Assembly: GCF_037081775.1 (NCBI RefSeq)
Contig: NZ_JBAMHQ010000001.1
Span: 2,604,001-2,668,000 of the forward strand
Origin: Haladaptatus sp. ZSTT2
GTDB taxonomy: Archaea > Halobacteriota > Halobacteria > Halobacteriales > Halococcaceae
DNA: 64,000 nt
Direction: 5' to 3'
Shown: positions 35,326 to 42,523 of the stretch, one piece after another
Position numbering within the stretch: the stretch's first letter is position 1
Layout: the number at the start of each line of letters is the position of its first letter
The notes under the pieces: generated by a model
The model's database searches: none
What the model was told of the DNA's origin: nothing
Seen by the model: only the letters and a program-made list of their open reading frames with translations
Translations under genes and position numbers: made by a program

Positions 35326-36135
35326 ATGAATTACAAGCGCATCGGGTTCGGGACCCTGCTCTCCGTGGCGCTTCTTGCGTTGGCTGTCGAACCAGTGGCA
35401 GCACAAGAGGCAACGTCGGTCACACGGGGGCTTATCGATGGGTTGAACAGCAAACTCCTGTTCGTCGCGATTCCGATTACGATTCTCACCGAAGGAATCC
35501 TCATTTACACCGTTTACAAATTCCGTAAAACGGAAGAGCCGAAGCCAACCCAGGAGAACCGCCGCCTCGAAATCACGTGGACCGTCGCCACCGCGATTAT
35601 CCTCCTGTTCGTCGGCGTCGCCTCCTATCAGGTGCTCGGCAACGAGTTCGTCACCACACCGGAGGACCAAGTAAACAACATTCAAGAAGAGAACGCCGTC
35701 GTCGTTGAGGTCACCGCCCAGAAGTACTTCTGGACGTTCCACTATCCACAACACGACGTGAACGCCTCCGACACGATGGTCATCCCATCCGACCGGCCGG
35801 TGTATCTCAAGATAACCTCGACAGATTGGCTCCACGCCTTCCACGTGCCAGAACTCGGTCTCAAGCAGGACGCCTTCCCCGGTGAAACTCACACCATCAA
35901 AACGAAGGTGAACCCATCCGGCGAGGGCACCTACCAGCTCTACTGTGCAGAGTACTGTGGGGTTGGCCACTCCGGAATGCTCGGTGAGGTCAACGTCACC
36001 GACGGCGCAACTTACGACCAATGGATTGAGAACCAGCAGGCGGCCGCCGAATCTGAATCCGGTGGCAACAACACCACCGCTGGTGGCAACAACGCGACGG
36101 CCAGCAACAACACCACCGCGAAACTCGCGGCATAA
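35326..36135 (+). CDS. coxB: Cytochrome c oxidase subunit II
   Basis: 269 residues. Signal sequence (to about residue 26), two helices (about 42-65 and 84-105) and an outside cupredoxin domain with the complete CuA site: His173, Cys207, Glu209, Cys211, His215 and Met218 (CAEYCGVGHSGM). KYFWTF is the electron entry patch. It passes electrons from a mobile donor, probably halocyanin in haloarchaea, to CoxA. The C-terminal tail (248-264) is a run of Asn-X-Thr sequons with Gly/Ala, open to N-glycosylation. Leaderless with TATA at 35295. Confidence 0.96.
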   Translation: MNYKRIGFGTLLSVALLALAVEPVAAQEATSVTRGLIDGLNSKLLFVAIPITILTEGILIYTVYKFRKTEEPKPTQENRRLEITWTVATAIILLFVGVASYQVLGNEFVTTPEDQVNNIQEENAVVVEVTAQKYFWTFHYPQHDVNASDTMVIPSDRPVYLKITSTDWLHAFHVPELGLKQDAFPGETHTIKTKVNPSGEGTYQLYCAEYCGVGHSGMLGEVNVTDGATYDQWIENQQAAAESESGGNNTTAGGNNATASNNTTAKLAA

Positions 36136-36698
36136 TCTCCGTTCTTCTCTGTTTATCACACTGGTGAGCGACGGCGCTCTTGTGCGTCATCTCGTGTCGG
36201 TCACGACGTACCGCGCCCCAGCCGCGCTGACTGGTTCTCTCATCCGTTTTTAGGCAATTGACCGGACCCTCACCCTCCTGTCGCCAAGGTACCTACACGA
36301 CGCTGTGATGCGCCCGTGAGTACCTGCAGTGAGTGGGGGTTTCCGAGTGACTCGCCGGGTCGGGGGCACAGCCACTGGCGTGGATGGTAGCGCTGTCGCC
36401 GTTGCATTGTGTCTCTCCTTGTGGGCGTTCAGTGACCGTTCTCCATCGCTCCTGTGCGCTCATGTGTACGTATGACGACGGCCCTGCTCCGCACGGCAGT
36501 GAGTCTACTTCGCGTTCAGTCGGTGGGTGGCGGCGCGTTCTCGGTCGTCCGTCCCAGCGACTCAGAGACGATTCACAATGCCCAGACGCGACATGCTGCG
36601 ACACACGCGCTCCCGTGTGGAAGGTGTGATGCAACGATTGCTGGGTCGAGAATAGGGCAAGTGCTCGCGGGCGAAGCGGTGAAAAGGTGAGACGCAGG
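36136..36698. other. Unexplained 563-base GC-rich gap between coxB and coxC
   Basis: The two flanking genes converge here, so no promoter is needed, yet the stretch is long and GC-rich. The open frames in it (for example 36384-36629 and 36454-36690 on plus) encode basic, cysteine- and serine-rich products unlike haloarchaeal proteins, and I regard them as non-coding. It includes the palindrome CGAGTGACTCG (36344-36354). I see no tRNA, RNase P or SRP RNA signature. It may hold a small RNA or a decayed gene. Confidence 0.45.
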
Positions 36699-37553
36699 TT
36701 ACAGTGAGTACACCGCGCCGACGTACAGCACGACGACGAGGAAGACCCACACTGCGTCAACGAAGTGCCAGTACATCGAGACCGTCGACACGGAGGTGTG
36801 TCGCTCTGCGTCGTACTGGCCTTTGAGCGACCGGATGAACACGATGCCGAGGAGGACGGCACCGAGCGAAACGTGAAGCCCGTGGAGGCCAGTCAAGCCG
36901 AAGAAGGCGCTCGCAAACACGCCTTCGGTGAGCGTGAACCCTTCGACGATGATGAACTCGTAGTACTCGTACACCTGCCCGCCGAGGAACACGACCCCGA
37001 GCAGGAGGGTTGCGGCGAGCAGTTGGATGAACCGCGTGCGGTTCCCCTTCCGAAGCGCGACGTGCGCGTAGTGGAGGGTGACACTGCTCACGATCAGCAA
37101 TGCGGTGTTGATGATGACGAGCGACCCGAGGAATCCGTGTGGGATGTGCTCCGGTGGCCACGCACCTGCGCGGATAAAGAAGTAGTAAACGAACCCTGCG
37201 CCGAAGGTTGCGACTTCTGTTCCGAGGAACGATACCATCCCGAGACGCAGTCCTTTGCTGTGGCCGTCGCCGTCCCAGAAGTTGACGACGAAGGCGTGAT
37301 ACAGCCAGCCGTACAGTCCGGCAAGGAAGAGGAACGTGCTCGCGACGAACACGCCCGGTCCAGCCATCGGGTCAACGAGTGCATTCTCGCCCCGGGCGAG
37401 CACGAACAGGGCCGCGCCAACGTACAATCCAGCCCCGCCAAGGGCGGTGATAAACGGCCACCAGCTCGCCTCACCGAACCCGCGTGGCCAGTCCTCGACC
37501 GCGGGGAGGTGGTGGTGACCACCATGGTCATCCGATGCGTCTTCTACGCTCAT
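36699..37553 (-). CDS. coxC: Cytochrome c oxidase subunit III
   Basis: 284 residues with seven helices. Family features are ASWWPFITALGGAGLY (about 29-44), FFIRAGAWPPEH, and the C-terminal TGLHGLHVSLGAVLL and YWHFVDAVWVFLVVVLY. CoxIII binds lipid and keeps the proton uptake path active. The His-rich start (DDHGGHHHLP) is a common haloarchaeal trait. The ATG at 37553 is preferred to a 15-codon upstream extension. Unlike coxB and coxA it is on the minus strand, so the oxidase subunits are in separate transcripts. Confidence 0.95.
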   Translation of the reverse strand: MSVEDASDDHGGHHHLPAVEDWPRGFGEASWWPFITALGGAGLYVGAALFVLARGENALVDPMAGPGVFVASTFLFLAGLYGWLYHAFVVNFWDGDGHSKGLRLGMVSFLGTEVATFGAGFVYYFFIRAGAWPPEHIPHGFLGSLVIINTALLIVSSVTLHYAHVALRKGNRTRFIQLLAATLLLGVVFLGGQVYEYYEFIIVEGFTLTEGVFASAFFGLTGLHGLHVSLGAVLLGIVFIRSLKGQYDAERHTSVSTVSMYWHFVDAVWVFLVVVLYVGAVYSL

Positions 37554-37653
37554 GGTCGGACGTTTACAGTGGAATACCAAAAACCCTCCCAACCGCATCC
37601 GCCGGTAACTGTTTTCGGAACATACACGTTCGTGCCCAGACTACCGCCGGTAA

Positions 37654-39048
37654 ATGAGCGACCGCACCCCGAACGGAGGTCGCAGTTGGCTCCGGGCGGG
37701 TACCCTAACCCTCCTCACCCTCACGCTCTTCGTGGGTCGGGCACTCGCCCACGGTGGGAGCCTCCGTGCTGCCACGCCCGAACAACTGGCCATTCCGACG
37801 TGGCTCTTCTTGCTGACCGGGAGCGGCGTGATCGGGGCGTCGTTCTTGCTCGCGAGTTTCGTCACGAACCGCGCGTTCATTCGCTCGATTCACGACTGGC
37901 ACCGACGGCTCTCAGTCCCACGAGCAGCCTTGGCCGCGGGTGCGCTCAAACTCGTTGGCGTACTAGGTCTTCTCGCCGTACTCGTCGTGGGATTTTTCGG
38001 GCCACAGTTCCCGCTTGGCAACCTCGCCATCCTCACGGTCTGGGTGGGGTGGTGGGCGGGCTACACCATCTCCGTGTATCTCATCGGAAACACGTGGGAG
38101 ACGCTCAATCCGTGGCGGACGATTGCAGAGGTGCTCCCCACAGTTGGCGCGACCTACCCTGACCGCCTCGGTGCGTGGCCAAGCGTTGGCGGCCTGCTCG
38201 CACTCGTCTGGCTCGAAGTCGTGAGCCCGCTCGCAGACCAAGCCGACCTCCTCTCCACCGTCGTTCTTGGGTACACCATCGTCACACTCGCGGGTGCCGT
38301 TTTCTACACGCCGGACAAGTGGTTTTCGACGGTTGACCCCGTCTCGCGCGTGTTCACCTACTACGGCCGAGTCGCCCCACTCAGACGCACCGCGGATGGC
38401 CTCAAACTCCGGCTTCCCGGCTCGGCGCTCGAAGACACGCGATTCGTAGACGGCCCGGACGAGGTCGCGTTCGTCATCGCACTGCTCTGGGTCACGACCT
38501 ACGATGGATTCGTCACCACGCCCGCGTGGACGGACCTCGCGACGTGGCTCGTGAATCTCGGCGTGCCCGCGCTCGTGCTCTACTCCGTCGCATTGCTCGC
38601 CGGGTTCGGCCTCTTCCTCGGTGCATACCGTGCGGCCACGCGTCGAAGCATTGGCTTCGCGGAAACGTACCTCCCGGCAAAAACCCTCGCCACGCGATTT
38701 GCCCCGTCGCTTCTCGCCATCGCCGCTGGCTACCACCTCGCGCACTTCCTTGGTTACTTCATCTCACTGTCGCCCGCGCTCGTGACCGTTGCGTTCTCGC
38801 CACTTACCCCACCGGCGAACGTCCCCGTCATTCCGCTTCCATCGTGGTTTGGCGGCCTCAATCTCACCTTCGTCTTGCTCGGCCATCTTGTCGCAATTTG
38901 GGTGGCTCACGCGACTGCCTACGACCTGTTTCCCTCCCGGCTGCAAGCCATCAGGAGCCAGTACCCCTACATCGCCGTGATGATGTTCTACACCATGGTC
39001 AGCCTCTGGATTGTCGCAGAACCAGACCTCACCCCTCCATTCCTATGA
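37654..39048 (+). CDS. Large membrane protein of the oxidase region, unknown function
   Basis: 464 residues, about 12 helices. An N-terminal hydrophobic segment ends in ALAHGGSLRA (about 32-42), possibly a signal sequence or first helix. Helices contain conserved-looking polar spots: GYHLAHFLGYFISLSPAL (about 370-388) with two histidines, and LLGHLVAIWVAHATAYDLF with two more. Paired His in helices would suit heme or metal binding. I do not recognise the family, but the gene begins a plus-strand run that ends with coxA. Its stop overlaps the next gene (ATGA). A role in oxidase assembly or electron transfer is inference from context. Confidence 0.75.
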   Translation: MSDRTPNGGRSWLRAGTLTLLTLTLFVGRALAHGGSLRAATPEQLAIPTWLFLLTGSGVIGASFLLASFVTNRAFIRSIHDWHRRLSVPRAALAAGALKLVGVLGLLAVLVVGFFGPQFPLGNLAILTVWVGWWAGYTISVYLIGNTWETLNPWRTIAEVLPTVGATYPDRLGAWPSVGGLLALVWLEVVSPLADQADLLSTVVLGYTIVTLAGAVFYTPDKWFSTVDPVSRVFTYYGRVAPLRRTADGLKLRLPGSALEDTRFVDGPDEVAFVIALLWVTTYDGFVTTPAWTDLATWLVNLGVPALVLYSVALLAGFGLFLGAYRAATRRSIGFAETYLPAKTLATRFAPSLLAIAAGYHLAHFLGYFISLSPALVTVAFSPLTPPANVPVIPLPSWFGGLNLTFVLLGHLVAIWVAHATAYDLFPSRLQAIRSQYPYIAVMMFYTMVSLWIVAEPDLTPPFL

Positions 39049-39284
39049 CCGACGACGCACCCTTCCCGTGTCCGTACTGTGACCAGCGATTCGCCCGCGA
39101 ACAGTGGCAGGCGTTGCATCTTGGCCTCGACCACGACGACGTGTTAACCGACGCAGAGCGCGAAGCCGTCTCTGCGGCTCGCGAGCAAGAGGTTGCAGAC
39201 CTCAAGACATTCCGACTGAAGGCACTCGCCGCGCTCGTGTTCCTCTACTTTGGGTTCCTATTTGCCTACTCGCTTTTCGCCTGA
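39045..39284 (+). CDS. C2H2 zinc-finger protein with a C-terminal membrane helix
   Basis: 79 residues, ATG overlapping the previous stop. A single C2H2 finger (Cys9, Cys12, His25, His30) sits at the N-terminus, then a charged helix (DAEREAVSAAREQEVADLK) and one hydrophobic helix (about 60-78, ALAALVFLYFGFLFAYSLF). By topology the finger should face the cytosol. Haloarchaeal oxidase clusters carry this type of protein; its role is not known to me. It could bind zinc or copper during assembly, or tether nucleic acid or another protein to the membrane. Confidence 0.8.
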   Translation: MTDDAPFPCPYCDQRFAREQWQALHLGLDHDDVLTDAEREAVSAAREQEVADLKTFRLKALAALVFLYFGFLFAYSLFA

Positions 39285-39330
39285 GGCGAGTTCCGATGCC
39301 CCTTTCTATCGCCACTCCGTACGCCCGGCC

Positions 39331-39735
39331 ATGGACGAACAACCGGGATTGAGCGACCAGTACAGCCGTGCCAGCCCGTGGCCGGTGTTCGTCGCCCTCG
39401 GCCTCGCTTTGTCTGAGGTCGGTATCGTCATGGCGCTGTTCCCCCTCGCCGTTGGTGGCCTCTTGCTGTTCGCGGGAAGCGTAACCGGAATCCTACAGGA
39501 ATCAGACTATATCGAGTCACCGTGGCCACTGCTTTCTGGGTTCGGCGTCGTCTTGCTCGCCGTCGGTGGCGGCCTCGTGCTCTCACAGGCAGCTGCATCC
39601 ACGCCCGACGCCATCCTCACTGCCATCTCGCAGATGAATGGTCTCGTCTTCCGTGGCCTGTCGATTCTCCTCTCTGGTGTGATTCTCGCGGTTCTCGGCG
39701 TGGTCGGGAAGGTTGCGGAACCGGCCCAGTTCTAA
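39331..39735 (+). CDS. Four-helix membrane protein of the oxidase region
   Basis: 134 residues from the ATG at 39331. A polar start (MDEQPGLSDQYSRASPWPVF) is followed by four helices: about 20-45, 62-82 and 105-130, the second hairpin broken by a short loop (ESDYIESPWPL). No cysteine or histidine ligands are visible. I do not recognise a named family with certainty. It lies 46 bases after the zinc-finger gene and 47 before the next small gene. An upstream in-frame GTG/ATG would add 27 non-hydrophobic residues and is not favoured. Confidence 0.75.
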   Translation: MDEQPGLSDQYSRASPWPVFVALGLALSEVGIVMALFPLAVGGLLLFAGSVTGILQESDYIESPWPLLSGFGVVLLAVGGGLVLSQAAASTPDAILTAISQMNGLVFRGLSILLSGVILAVLGVVGKVAEPAQF

Positions 39736-39755
39736 GCCGAAAACCAACAATCTAT

Positions 39756-39761
39756 TTATTC
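39756..39761 (+). promoter_or_regulatory. TATA-like element of the 89-residue oxidase-region gene
   Basis: TTTATT within CTATTTATTCC, 22-27 bases before the ATG at 39783. Confidence 0.45.
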
Positions 39762-39782
39762 CGGTGGTCCTAGCAACCCACA

Positions 39783-40052
39783 ATGACCGAGCGCATCTTC
39801 GACCGTGACACGATGCTCGACCTCACGGTGAACATGATTCCGATGGGGATTATCCTCTTTTTCATCATTGGGTTCGCCGTGTTCAATCCGTTTGGATTCA
39901 ACCTAGAAAAGTCAAGTCTCCAGTACGCCCTCCTCATCGTTCCATTCGCCGCGATGGGCCTGCTCACATACTACGCGGGCAAGGCCATCTCGCTTGGCGA
40001 ACAGGAAATTGAGAACGACGCGAACATGGAAAACCCGTACGAAACGCACTAG
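39783..40052 (+). CDS. Small two-helix membrane protein, DUF6684-like
   Basis: 89 residues. N-terminal FDRDTMLDLTVNMIPMGI, helix 1 (about 18-38), loop with FNPFGFNLEKSSLQ, helix 2 (about 48-66) and an acidic tail (EIENDANMENPYETH). I recall this as the DUF6684 family that accompanies haloarchaeal coxA; it may be a small oxidase subunit like those found in other A-type oxidases. Its own TATA element and the 186-base gap to coxA suggest separate transcription. The gap holds only the coxA promoter. Confidence 0.75.
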   Translation: MTERIFDRDTMLDLTVNMIPMGIILFFIIGFAVFNPFGFNLEKSSLQYALLIVPFAAMGLLTYYAGKAISLGEQEIENDANMENPYETH

Positions 40053-40211
40053 GCCCGTTCGTTTCGACTACTTATTGCGTTCATCTCCTGCCTTGCTGTG
40101 CGCACACAACCCACACCGTGTTGGGCCTTCCCATAGCGCCCGGCAGACGCGAAAATTACGACGTATTTTGCCGGGTTAATCGTCACCCGCGGACGCGGAA
40201 CCTAACCATTC

Positions 40212-40217
40212 TTTACC
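40212..40217 (+). promoter_or_regulatory. TATA-like element of coxA
   Basis: TTTACC, 22-27 bases before the coxA ATG; fits a leaderless mRNA. Confidence 0.45.
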
Positions 40218-40238
40218 CTGTGGTTCCGAGGGTCGGAC

Positions 40239-42023
40239 ATGGCTACAGGACAGTTAGCACTGACGGTGCTGATGGGGGTGTTCCTCATCGCCGTCGCTGC
40301 CTGGCTCTCTCGCGTCGAAGATTGGCGCTCATATGCTCCGCTATCGGGAGGCGGCGGCTACAGGAGGGACACAGGCACCGCTCACGAGGAGAAGCCTGCG
40401 GGACTTATCCGCTGGCTGACCACGGTTGACCACAAAGACATCGGAATTCTCTACGGACTCTACGGGACGATTGCCTTCATCTGGGGCGGTCTCGCGGTCC
40501 TGCTCATGCGCGTGGAACTTGCCTCGCCGGCACAGGACGTCATCGAGCTGTCGATGTACAACGGCCTGCTCACGAGTCACGGAATCACGATGCTGTTTTT
40601 GTTCGCAACGCCCATCATCGCGGCGTTCTCGAACTACTTCATCCCGCTGCTGATTGGCGCAGACGACATGGCGTTCCCGCGCATCAACGCCATCGCGTTC
40701 TGGCTCCTGCCACCGGCGGCGCTGCTCATCTGGGCTGGCTTCTTCTTGGACCCACTCACGGGTGGACAGATTCAAGCCGCACAGACGAGCTGGACGATGT
40801 ACACCCCGCTGTCCGCAGAACAGGCCAACCCCGGCGTTGACCTGATGCTCCTCGGGCTGCACCTTTCTGGTGTCTCTGCGACCATGGGTGCGATTAACTT
40901 CATCGTCACCATCTTCACCGAACGCAATGACAAGGTCAACTGGGCCAACCTCGACATCTTCTCCTGGACGATTCTGACCCAGTCCGGCCTCATCCTGTTC
41001 GCGTTCCCACTGCTTGGCAGCGCGCTCATCATGCTGTTGTTAGACCGTAACTTCGCCACGACGTTCTTCACCGTCGGCGGCGGGTCACCGATTCTCTGGC
41101 AACACCTGTTCTGGTTCTTCGGCCACCCAGAAGTGTACATCCTCGTCCTCCCACCGATGGGGATGGTCAGCTATATCTTGCCGAAGTTCGCGGGACGCAA
41201 GCTGTTCGGGTTCAAGTTCGTCGTCTACTCGACGCTCGCCATCGGCGTACTCTCGTTCGGTGTGTGGGCCCACCACATGTTCTCGACGGGTATCGACCCA
41301 CGCCTGCGTGCGTCGTTCATGGCCGTCTCACTGGCGATTGCCATCCCGAGTGCGGTCAAGACCTTTAACTGGATAACCACGCTCTGGAACGGGAAACTCC
41401 GGATGACCGCCCCGATGCTGTTCTGTATCGGGTTCATCTCGAACTTCATCATCGGCGGCGTCACCGGTGTCTTCCTCGCGGCGGTTCCGGTCGACCTCGT
41501 GCTCCACGACACCTACTACGTCGTGGGTCACTTCCACTACATCGTGATGGGCGTCATTGCGTTCGGCGTGTTCGCCGCGGTGTACTACTGGTTCCCAATC
41601 TACACCGGGCGGATGTACCAGCGCACGCTCGCTAAGTGGCACTTTTGGCTCGTCATGGTCGGGACGAACCTGACGTTCTTTGGCATGCTCATCCTCGGCT
41701 ACCTCGGCATGCCGCGGCGCTACGCCACCTACGACTTCAACCCGGCAATCACGCCGATGCAGGCGATTACGGCGCTCCACCAGCTCGCAACCGTCGGCGC
41801 GTTCATCATCGCCATCGGCATGGCCATCTTCGTCTGGAACATCGTCATGTCCTGGATGGAAGGCCCCGTCATCGAAGACGGCGACCCATGGAGTCTCAAG
41901 GACACGAATCAGCACGGCCACGAATGGCACTGGCACGAAAACCGCGTCAACCGCTCTATTGTCGCGGCTGACGGCGGTGAAGAAGAAGTCGCAACCGACG
42001 GCGGCGAAGTCGCAGACGAGTAA
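40239..42023 (+). CDS. coxA: Cytochrome c oxidase subunit I (A1-type heme-copper oxidase)
   Basis: 594 residues, 12 core helices plus a short N-terminal hydrophobic extension (residues 1-25). Ligands: the low-spin heme His in NGLLTSHGITMLF, the CuB His and cross-linked Tyr in FFGHPEVYILVLPP, the next two CuB His in WAHHMF, and both heme His in LHDTYYVVGHFHYIVMGV. The HPEVY glutamate marks the A1 subfamily with a D channel. A further N-terminal segment (DWRSYAPLSGGGGYRRDTG) precedes the core. The C-terminus is acidic with His (HEWHWHENR). It reduces oxygen to water while pumping protons. Confidence 0.97.
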   Translation: MATGQLALTVLMGVFLIAVAAWLSRVEDWRSYAPLSGGGGYRRDTGTAHEEKPAGLIRWLTTVDHKDIGILYGLYGTIAFIWGGLAVLLMRVELASPAQDVIELSMYNGLLTSHGITMLFLFATPIIAAFSNYFIPLLIGADDMAFPRINAIAFWLLPPAALLIWAGFFLDPLTGGQIQAAQTSWTMYTPLSAEQANPGVDLMLLGLHLSGVSATMGAINFIVTIFTERNDKVNWANLDIFSWTILTQSGLILFAFPLLGSALIMLLLDRNFATTFFTVGGGSPILWQHLFWFFGHPEVYILVLPPMGMVSYILPKFAGRKLFGFKFVVYSTLAIGVLSFGVWAHHMFSTGIDPRLRASFMAVSLAIAIPSAVKTFNWITTLWNGKLRMTAPMLFCIGFISNFIIGGVTGVFLAAVPVDLVLHDTYYVVGHFHYIVMGVIAFGVFAAVYYWFPIYTGRMYQRTLAKWHFWLVMVGTNLTFFGMLILGYLGMPRRYATYDFNPAITPMQAITALHQLATVGAFIIAIGMAIFVWNIVMSWMEGPVIEDGDPWSLKDTNQHGHEWHWHENRVNRSIVAADGGEEEVATDGGEVADE

Positions 42024-42113
42024 GCATCGGTCGCAGTTTTTGTTTTTCACGCATTCACACCGCTGAGCAGCGCGTGCGAGGGGGAGAAAACGCCGGGTAG
42101 TTGGACGCCGGTA

Positions 42114-42200
42114 CTAGAACATCACGAGGACGAACCCGCCAAGGAACATCAACGCGGCTATCGCGCCGAGAATGAGCATCAACAGCTCTTTGTCGGACAT
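42114..42200 (-). CDS. 28-residue single-helix membrane microprotein next to coxA
   Basis: Read directly from the bases: ATG at 42200, stop TAG at 42116-42114. The product starts MSDKELLMLILGAIAALMFL and ends GGFVLVMF. It has a short charged cytoplasmic start and one glycine-patterned helix reaching the C-terminus, like the very small subunits of other oxidases. It is convergent with coxA and divergent from the 86-residue gene, in an otherwise unexplained gap of 236 bases. Too short for normal gene calling. Codon use is normal for this genome. Evidence is shape and context only. Confidence 0.6.
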   Translation of the reverse strand: MSDKELLMLILGAIAALMFLGGFVLVMF

Positions 42201-42259
42201 ACTCGGCGTTGGCACCGCGAGGTCAAAAGGCTAATCGTCGGTGATTCCTAAACCGGAAT

Positions 42260-42520
42260 ATGGGAAAGACGCAGACGTTCACCGGCGGTCGGCGCGTCGT
42301 CCTCACCATCTACGTCGTCGTCGTGGCAGTCGCCGCGCTCACGGGACTGATTCTCGGCACCTTCGTCGAAGGAAAACTGCTCGCACCAAAATATCTCGGC
42401 CTCATCGAGTTCCCCGCAACCCCCCTCGGACTCGCCGCCTACGGTGCGTTGACGCTCGCGACCGTCCTTGGCGTTCTCCTTGGGTTGGTCATCTACGTTT
42501 CAGACCGCTACGTCGAGTAG
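42260..42520 (+). CDS. Small two-helix membrane protein downstream of coxA
   Basis: 86 residues: basic start (MGKTQTFTGGRR), helix 1 (about 13-33), a loop with EGKLLAPKYLGLIEFPATPLG, helix 2 (about 58-80) and YVSDRYVE. No recognised ligands. Haloarchaeal coxA is often followed by a protein of this size, so I take it as part of the oxidase set. An inverted repeat ATTCC-N6-GGAAT ends at the base before the ATG. It converges on the acyl-CoA ligase with three bases between stops. Confidence 0.75.
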   Translation: MGKTQTFTGGRRVVLTIYVVVVAVAALTGLILGTFVEGKLLAPKYLGLIEFPATPLGLAAYGALTLATVLGVLLGLVIYVSDRYVE

Positions 42521-42523
42521 GGT

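Noticed and set aside
36384-36690. Small plus-strand frames in the coxB-coxC gap
   Set aside because: Products are basic and Cys/Ser-rich, unlike haloarchaeal proteins, and have no promoter or ribosome site; kept only as part of the unexplained gap.
36136-36698. RNase P RNA or SRP RNA in the coxB-coxC gap
   Set aside because: I looked on both strands for the conserved cores and did not find them.
36316-36711. Direct repeat GTGAGTAC at both ends of the coxB-coxC gap, as target-site duplication of a mobile element
   Set aside because: Eight bases are too short to trust, one copy lies inside coxC, and no transposase or terminal inverted repeats are seen.
36765-38162. 465-codon plus-strand frame across coxC and the next gene
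   Set aside because: It runs antisense through coxC and then out of frame through the real membrane-protein gene; no family features.
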